Source: Pullulanibacillus pueri
Lineage (GTDB): Bacteria > Bacillota > Bacilli > Bacillales > Sporolactobacillaceae
Direction: 5' to 3'
DNA length: 64,000 bases
Assembly (NCBI RefSeq): GCF_014639255.1
Contig: NZ_BMFV01000005.1
Coordinates: forward strand, 101,554-165,553
This document shows positions 60,177 to 64,000 of the stretch, piece after piece; within the stretch, counting starts at the first letter, position 1; each line of letters begins with the position of its first letter. A model generated the notes under the pieces. That model did not search any database. It was given only the letters and a program-made list of their open reading frames with translations, and was not told the DNA's origin. Made by a program: the position numbers and the translations under genes.

Positions 60177-61330
60177 TCCATCCTCCTTAACTTATAATGT
60201 ACAGCACAGCGATTTGGACCCATTTCCATCTCTCGTTGTTGTTCAATATTTGGCTTATGTTTGCCCATATTGACTTGACGGATGTCCATATAAGCGTTGG
60301 GTTGTGGCGGAAGATTTTCCGTCACCATTTTACGGAACGTTTCTTCATCATGAACTTGTAAACCCTCATTTTTCTTAAACAATTCACCTAATGTGGCCTT
60401 AACCGCTCCCGTTCCATCCATTTCACTCATATGGGAAAAGTGAGCAGGACAAACGATAAGTTCTTTAGAAAGCTGTTGATAGGTGTTGTAAAGTGTTTCT
60501 CGTAAATCAGCAACCCAGGCCTCCGCTTTACCAGCCAAATCTGGTCTTCCAATCGATTCAACAAATAAAATATCGCCCGTTAAGAGATACTTATCATCAA
60601 TGACAAAGGATGTGCTTCCAATGGTGTGACCTGGTGAATAAATGGGCTGAACATTGATTTTAGATTGACCGACCACAACATTATGACCTTCAACTAAGGG
60701 TTCATAACTATAAGTGACTTCTTCCGCATCCTTTGGTGGTAAGTAATAGGTAGCACTAGCACCTATAGCTTCTGCGAGTGCCCGACCACCTGAAATATGA
60801 TCGGCGTGAAGATGAGTATCAAAAATGTACTTGATGGTTAGGCTGCGTTTCTTAGCAAAGTCTTGATAAACATCAATCATTCGGGTAGCATCAATGACCG
60901 CTGCTTGTCCATCAGAGACAAGCATGTAGGAAAGACAACCTTTACCCAAACGTACAAATTGATAGAGCGCACCACCATGGTCAAAGCTTGCGATTTTTAC
61001 TGGCTCTAGGTGTTCACTCCAGGCTTTCATACCGCCTTCAAGTGAATAAATCTGTTCAAATCCTGCGTCAACTAATTGTTCACCGATAAATTCAGAAGAT
61101 CCACCTTTAGCACATACCGTAAGAATGGGTTCATCCTTTGGAAGACTTTTCGCAAGATGGTCAACACCTTCCAGCAAGTTAAAGTAAGGCTCGTTTATTA
61201 TTTCTATACCTTTACCTTCAATTCTCCAATGATCAAATTCATCTGTATTCCGTACGTCGAGGATAAATAAACGATCACCGTTAATCACTTTATGTGCCAA
61301 TTCTTGTGATGTCATCCGTTTTAAAGACAT
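60173..61330 (-). CDS. Rhodanese-persulfide dioxygenase fusion (CstB/ETHE1-like)
   Basis: The 385-residue protein has an N-terminal rhodanese domain (about 1-110, LDVRNTDEF, Cys73 in VCAKGGSS) joined to a metallo-beta-lactamase-fold dioxygenase. The latter has THLHADHISGGRAL (residues 172-185), SPGHTIGSTSF and LTGDILFVESIGRPDL. ETHE1-type enzymes use Fe(II) to oxidise glutathione- or low-molecular-weight-thiol persulfide to sulfite. The order here is rhodanese first; S. aureus CstB has the dioxygenase first. GAGGGGAG precedes the ATG. It belongs to the CstR-controlled operon. Confidence 0.92.
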   Translation of the reverse strand: MSLKRMTSQELAHKVINGDRLFILDVRNTDEFDHWRIEGKGIEIINEPYFNLLEGVDHLAKSLPKDEPILTVCAKGGSSEFIGEQLVDAGFEQIYSLEGGMKAWSEHLEPVKIASFDHGGALYQFVRLGKGCLSYMLVSDGQAAVIDATRMIDVYQDFAKKRSLTIKYIFDTHLHADHISGGRALAEAIGASATYYLPPKDAEEVTYSYEPLVEGHNVVVGQSKINVQPIYSPGHTIGSTSFVIDDKYLLTGDILFVESIGRPDLAGKAEAWVADLRETLYNTYQQLSKELIVCPAHFSHMSEMDGTGAVKATLGELFKKNEGLQVHDEETFRKMVTENLPPQPNAYMDIRQVNMGKHKPNIEQQREMEMGPNRCAVHYKLRRME

Positions 61331-61350
61331 GTGTTTCTCCCCTCTTTTAA

Positions 61351-61743
61351 TTAGAATGTTAATGATATATTGGCATCTTTGGCATATTCAACAAAGGTTG
61401 CTGTCCCACCGACCTCAATGCCGTCAATAAAATCTTCTTTTTTCAGATTCATGACATCCATCGTCATTTGGCAGGCAATCAGTTTCACATCAAGGTCTTT
61501 TGCAATAGTAACAAGTTCCTCTATAGAAGGGACATTGGCCTGTTGAAAACCTTCTTGGAAATGCTCTCGACCTTCAGGAATGGGTAAGTTCTTGTTGGCC
61601 TCATTATGAATTAAATTCAAGCCTTCAAATGTAAAGAAGATACCGACCTCTGCATCAGAAGCTGCCGCCGCTGTTGCAATGTTAAATACTTTATACGCAT
61701 CAAATAATCCACCGTTTGCTGCAATAATCGCTACTTTTGTCAT
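61351..61743 (-). CDS. DsrE/DsrF-like sulfur carrier
   Basis: The 130-residue protein has the DsrE2-like fold pattern: VAIIAANGGLFDAYKVFNIATAAAASDAEVGIFFTFEG, and the likely persulfide Cys in KLIACQMTMDVM (about residue 91). Members bind persulfide and exchange it with TusA and rhodaneses. GGAGG precedes the ATG. It lies third in the operon, between the TusA-rhodanese fusion and the dioxygenase fusion. Confidence 0.9.
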   Translation of the reverse strand: MTKVAIIAANGGLFDAYKVFNIATAAAASDAEVGIFFTFEGLNLIHNEANKNLPIPEGREHFQEGFQQANVPSIEELVTIAKDLDVKLIACQMTMDVMNLKKEDFIDGIEVGGTATFVEYAKDANISLTF

Positions 61744-61768
61744 TGATCATTCCTCCAGTTATTTTGAT

Positions 61769-62338
61769 TTATTCTTTCTCGATGGCGCCTTGCCACTCAG
61801 ACATCCCCGGAACAACATTAATAACTTGACTTAATCCTTTTTCAGTCAGTTGTCGGCTAGCCATATCACTACGGTGACCCGTGCGACAAATCACATAAAT
61901 ATCATCCTCTTGATTGAGCTCTTCAAAGCGCTCTTCTAATTCGCCTAGCGAAATATGTTGAGCACCTGGAATGTGACCAAATGCAAATTCTGCTGGTTCA
62001 CGAACATCAAGAAGGGTTATTTTTTCGTCGCCTTCGATTTTCTTTCTTAATGAATCGAGGTCGATTGTATAGGGATGCTTGGCGACCTCTTTTTCTTCAT
62101 CTAAGGATCCCTTTCTTAGATAATGCTTAAGCACGTGATCCTCTTCTACTGTCCCTAGATAGTGCTGACCGGTGCTTTTTGCCCAGGCCTGAATATCCGC
62201 TGTTGAACCTTTATCCGTTGCCTGAACTTCTATCACTTGGCCCGGTTCTAGTTCATTAATGGCCTTTCTTGTTTTTACGATAGGCATGGGACACGCTAGA
62301 CCTTTTGCATCGAGGACCTGATTAACTTTTATAGCCAT
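61769..62338 (-). CDS. TusA-rhodanese fusion protein
   Basis: The 189-residue two-domain carrier has TusA at residues about 1-75 (LDAKGLACPMPIVKTRKAI) and rhodanese at about 90-187 (LLDVREPAEFAFGHIPGAQ, Cys in VICRTGHRSDMASR). S. aureus CstA combines rhodanese, TusA and DsrE in one chain. Here the same modules are spread over this protein and its neighbours. AGAGGTG precedes the ATG. It follows the first rhodanese gene by 15 bases. Confidence 0.92.
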   Translation of the reverse strand: MAIKVNQVLDAKGLACPMPIVKTRKAINELEPGQVIEVQATDKGSTADIQAWAKSTGQHYLGTVEEDHVLKHYLRKGSLDEEKEVAKHPYTIDLDSLRKKIEGDEKITLLDVREPAEFAFGHIPGAQHISLGELEERFEELNQEDDIYVICRTGHRSDMASRQLTEKGLSQVINVVPGMSEWQGAIEKE

Positions 62339-62352
62339 GTGATCTACACCTC

Positions 62353-62664
62353 TTATGAAAATGATTTACCGTATTTAGCTTCCCAAGCGATCATACCGCC
62401 AACCAAATTCTGTATTTTATAGCCTTTACCCATAAGAATTTGACAAGCTTTGGTACTGCGTCCACCTGAACGGCAAACCATGATGTGCTCTATCGTCTTA
62501 TCAATTTCATCAAGATGATTTTCAATATCACCTAATGGGATGTGTTTTGCTCCGGCAATCATCCCTTTCGCCACTTCTTCATCTTCACGAACATCAATCA
62601 CGCTAAGCTGTTTACCAGATCGTAATCCCTCATGGAGCTCTTCAGGTGCAATTTGCTTTATCAT
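62353..62664 (-). CDS. Single-domain rhodanese
   Basis: The 103-residue rhodanese has VIDVREDEEVAKGMIAGAKHIPLG and the active-site loop MVCRSGGRSTKA. It takes sulfane sulfur as a cysteine persulfide. It is the first gene of the operon. AAAAGGAG is 6 bases before the ATG. Its promoter carries two CstR-type operators (62721-62804). Confidence 0.93.
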   Translation of the reverse strand: MIKQIAPEELHEGLRSGKQLSVIDVREDEEVAKGMIAGAKHIPLGDIENHLDEIDKTIEHIMVCRSGGRSTKACQILMGKGYKIQNLVGGMIAWEAKYGKSFS

Positions 62665-62720
62665 GTGTCTTCTCCTTTTACTTTCTATTTTTAGTAGTCA
62701 ATAATAAACTCAATATACAC

Positions 62721-62833
62721 ATACCCGTATAGGTATATAAAAGAAAAAATAAAAAAAATGCTATGATTAGCACCCTTTACGCCCTCTTATACCCTATGGG
62801 GTATATAGTAACGTGATATTCCCCTATTGTCAA
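62721..62833 (-). promoter_or_regulatory. Promoter and two CstR-type operators of the sulfur operon
   Basis: On the minus strand TTGACA (62833-62828) and TACTAT (62810-62805) are 17 bases apart. ATACCCTATGGGGTAT (62789-62804) adjoins the -10 downstream. ATACCCGTATAGGTAT (62721-62736) lies further on in the leader. Both match the site before the regulator gene. Confidence 0.85.
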
Positions 62834-62847
62834 GGGTCAAAAATTTT

Positions 62848-63108
62848 TTAACGACTTTTCACTAAAAGGTTAACAGCCTCTTGAATAAGAGTATCCGTCT
62901 CCTCACCTTTTTCCAGCTGCTCACGAACGCATTTCTCTAAATTATCGCTGACGATGACAGCAATGGTACGATCAATAGCACTGCGTACGGCTGCCATTTG
63001 GGAAACGACATCCTTACAATCTTGCTCTTCCTCCATCATTCGGAGAACGCCTCGAACTTGTCCCTCTATACGCTTTATTCGGTTTTTAAATTTTACATCG
63101 TATTCCAC
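62848..63108 (-). CDS. cstR: CstR-type persulfide-sensing repressor (CsoR family)
   Basis: The 86-residue helical repressor has RIKRIEGQVRGVLRMMEE (about residues 10-27), Cys31 and Cys60. These are the positions of the reactive pair in S. aureus CstR. The copper ligand His of CsoR (HxxxC) is replaced by Asn56 (NLEKC), so copper sensing is unlikely and di- or trisulfide formation by persulfide is expected to release DNA. The GTG at 63108 has AAGGTGG 8 bases upstream. It controls itself and the operon transcribed away from it. Confidence 0.9.
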   Translation of the reverse strand: MEYDVKFKNRIKRIEGQVRGVLRMMEEEQDCKDVVSQMAAVRSAIDRTIAVIVSDNLEKCVREQLEKGEETDTLIQEAVNLLVKSR

Positions 63109-63142
63109 AAAAATCACCACCTTGCGTTAGCCTACAACCACA

Positions 63143-63171
63143 ACTATATACCCCTATAGGTATGTTGTCAA
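63143..63171 (-). promoter_or_regulatory. Promoter and operator of cstR
   Basis: TTGACA (63171-63166) and TATAGT (63148-63143) are 17 bases apart on the minus strand. The spacer contains ATACCCCTATAGGTAT (63148-63163), matching the two operon operators. This implies autoregulation. Confidence 0.87.
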
Positions 63172-63234
63172 GGATGGTTAAGGTATAGCCATACAAAGAG
63201 GGCAACCTATAGTGGTGAAATAGCTGTCAACATT

Positions 63235-63487
63235 GAAAGGTGAGTGCTGGCTGTTCGACCGGCTTCACGGCGAGCGCTTCACGCTGCTGAGTTTTGGGGC
63301 CATACCCAAGGTTGAACATCCCCACTCGATCTAAAGACTCTCCATGTCGTCGGACAAGCGACCGGTCCTGACGACATTGCTGATACCGAAGGCCATCTCG
63401 CTAGCATCTATGGGGTGAGTGCACCTTTGTGCTGATTAGCACCGACGGTTATATCGTGCTTATCTCCGATGCTGGCGACATCTAGGT
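63235..63487 (+). pseudogene. FAD monooxygenase C-terminal fragment, inverted and frameshifted
   Basis: WLFDRLHGERFTLLSFG (from about 63250), then TLHVVGQATGPDDIAD and, in another frame, FVLISTDGYIVLISDAGDI with a stop near 63485, read as the last domain of a PheA/TfdB-type aromatic hydroxylase. Stops and shifts break the frame. It is richer in GC than its surroundings. The matching upstream part lies on the opposite strand next to it. Confidence 0.6.
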
Positions 63488-63785
63488 AATATCGCTTGGT
63501 TGCATCGGGAGCGCGATCGCCAGCGCAGAGCAGAGAAGTCTCATCACGATCAACGCATGCCAAGGCCGAGCCACCACGATATCCCAAATCGAGCTGGATT
63601 GTGCTCGCATCACGCTTGGGGGACATGCCCCTCCATTTGAGCGCCTGCTTGAGACGAGCATTGGGGAGATCTAGCACGTGGACTGCGACCGGCCTCCGTC
63701 CAGCCTCCTTGGCAGCGTTGGTGAGGCGCTTTTGGCAACCGTGGCGAGCTTCCAGCCAAGGGCGTACACATCTTGGATACTATTG
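63488..63785 (-). pseudogene. FAD monooxygenase middle fragment
   Basis: The minus strand reads SIQDVYALGWKLATV (FAD-binding end motif of aromatic hydroxylases), then after a frameshift VHVLDLPNARLKQALKWRG and LDLGYRGGSALACVD, LLCAGDRAPDA. In intact proteins the fragment on the other strand (63235-63487) follows directly. The N-terminal two thirds are absent or unrecognisable beyond 63785. Confidence 0.6.
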
Positions 63786-64000
63786 TTCATTCAATCCTAC
63801 ATCTGACATCATGGGACAAGATATACAACTCTTTTTAAGACCTCCTATATTACTGATATTTAATCGGTTTCGGCCCTCCTCACATTCTCCCCTCTATTGT
63901 AATAACAATTTAGTAATAGGTAATGACTTTTTTGGGTTCTAAGTCAAATGTTGGGGTAGGAGTAAAGCTCCTACTCTTTATCCCCACTTAAAAATCTAAC
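63786..64000. other. Window end, no gene seen
   Basis: The sequence is AT-rich. The one structure is TTGGGGTAGGAG...CTCCTAC...TCCCCA (about 63951-63985), a hairpin with nested G/C arms, possibly a terminator or element end. No open frame is supported. Confidence 0.4.

Noticed and set aside
63496..63942. 148-codon plus-strand frame at the right end
   Set aside because: It is antisense to the monooxygenase fragment (GDRAPDA, LGYRGG) and comes from its high GC content.

Overview
The window looks like chromosomal DNA of a low-to-mid GC, spore-forming member of the Bacillales (Firmicutes). The evidence is AGGAGG-type ribosome binding sites throughout, many TTG starts, a YhcN/YlaJ sporulation lipoprotein, a short SASP-like gene, four Spo0A-box matches, and genes whose closest recognisable relatives are Bacillus families (tmrB, yfkAB, DUF819/yjcL, ydeI, cysJ, murB, TatA/TatC). 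I cannot name the genus. No rRNA, tRNA or CRISPR array is visible.

Layout. 1-1349 is the 5' part of cysJ (minus strand, cut by the window edge). 1.8-8.0 kb holds a nonapeptide-repeat coiled-coil protein, a DUF819 membrane protein, a VOC-fold protein, a GFPGG-rich small protein, tmrB and a 14-helix drug exporter. 8.1-10.7 kb has a phosphotransferase, a large dispersed repeat and yfkAB. 10.9-15.7 kb is a compact redox cluster. It has a Tat-targeted gluconate 2-dehydrogenase subunit-3-like protein, a GMC flavoprotein, tatA and tatC on the minus strand, with a sporulation lipoprotein and a cytochrome c lipoprotein on the plus strand. 16-21.4 kb carries small hydrolases, phosphotransferases, an SRPBCC protein, an AraC regulator and a cysteine-poor HesB/IscA-like protein. 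22-25 kb is a MocR regulator with an aminotransferase. 25.3-28.8 kb has an AbrB-type membrane protein, a TnpB-only insertion sequence with a frameshifted tnpB, and murB. 29-31.8 kb has an aldo/keto reductase, a P-loop kinase and a macrolide-type glycosyltransferase. 32.8-35.6 kb is a divergent tetR / cysteine hydrolase / exporter locus. 35.7-40.4 kb is a heterodimeric ABC exporter with a nitroreductase and a small conserved-looking protein behind a doubled operator. 40.7-44.5 kb has asparagine synthetase and a ferredoxin-P450 pair. 45-48.3 kb is a Fur-controlled siderophore uptake operon. 48.6-54.6 kb has an amidase, the SASP-like gene, two SDR genes each paired with its own regulator (AraC, MerR), and ydeI. 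54.9-58.9 kb has an LPNTA-anchored leucine-rich-repeat wall protein with a structured leader and Spo0A boxes, an alpha/beta hydrolase and a nucleotidyltransferase. 59.3-63.2 kb is a persulfide/sulfane-sulfur operon under a CstR-type sensor. 63.2-63.8 kb is a decayed, internally inverted FAD monooxygenase of foreign-looking composition.

How genes work together. The Tat cluster reads as a self-contained unit: a Tat-signal small subunit would carry the folded FAD subunit across the membrane through the neighbouring TatA/TatC, and a lipoprotein cytochrome c would take the electrons. The CstR cluster combines persulfide carriers (rhodanese, TusA, DsrE) with a rhodanese-persulfide dioxygenase fusion. 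It has three near-identical ATACC-GGTAT operators placed on two readable promoters.

The window is also rich in non-coding repeats: a roughly 0.3-0.56 kb family with five copies, a 306-bp element with terminal inverted repeats, and a smaller family in several gaps. Several long open frames arise only from these repeats and are left out. Functions are assigned by motif recognition only. No database search was run.
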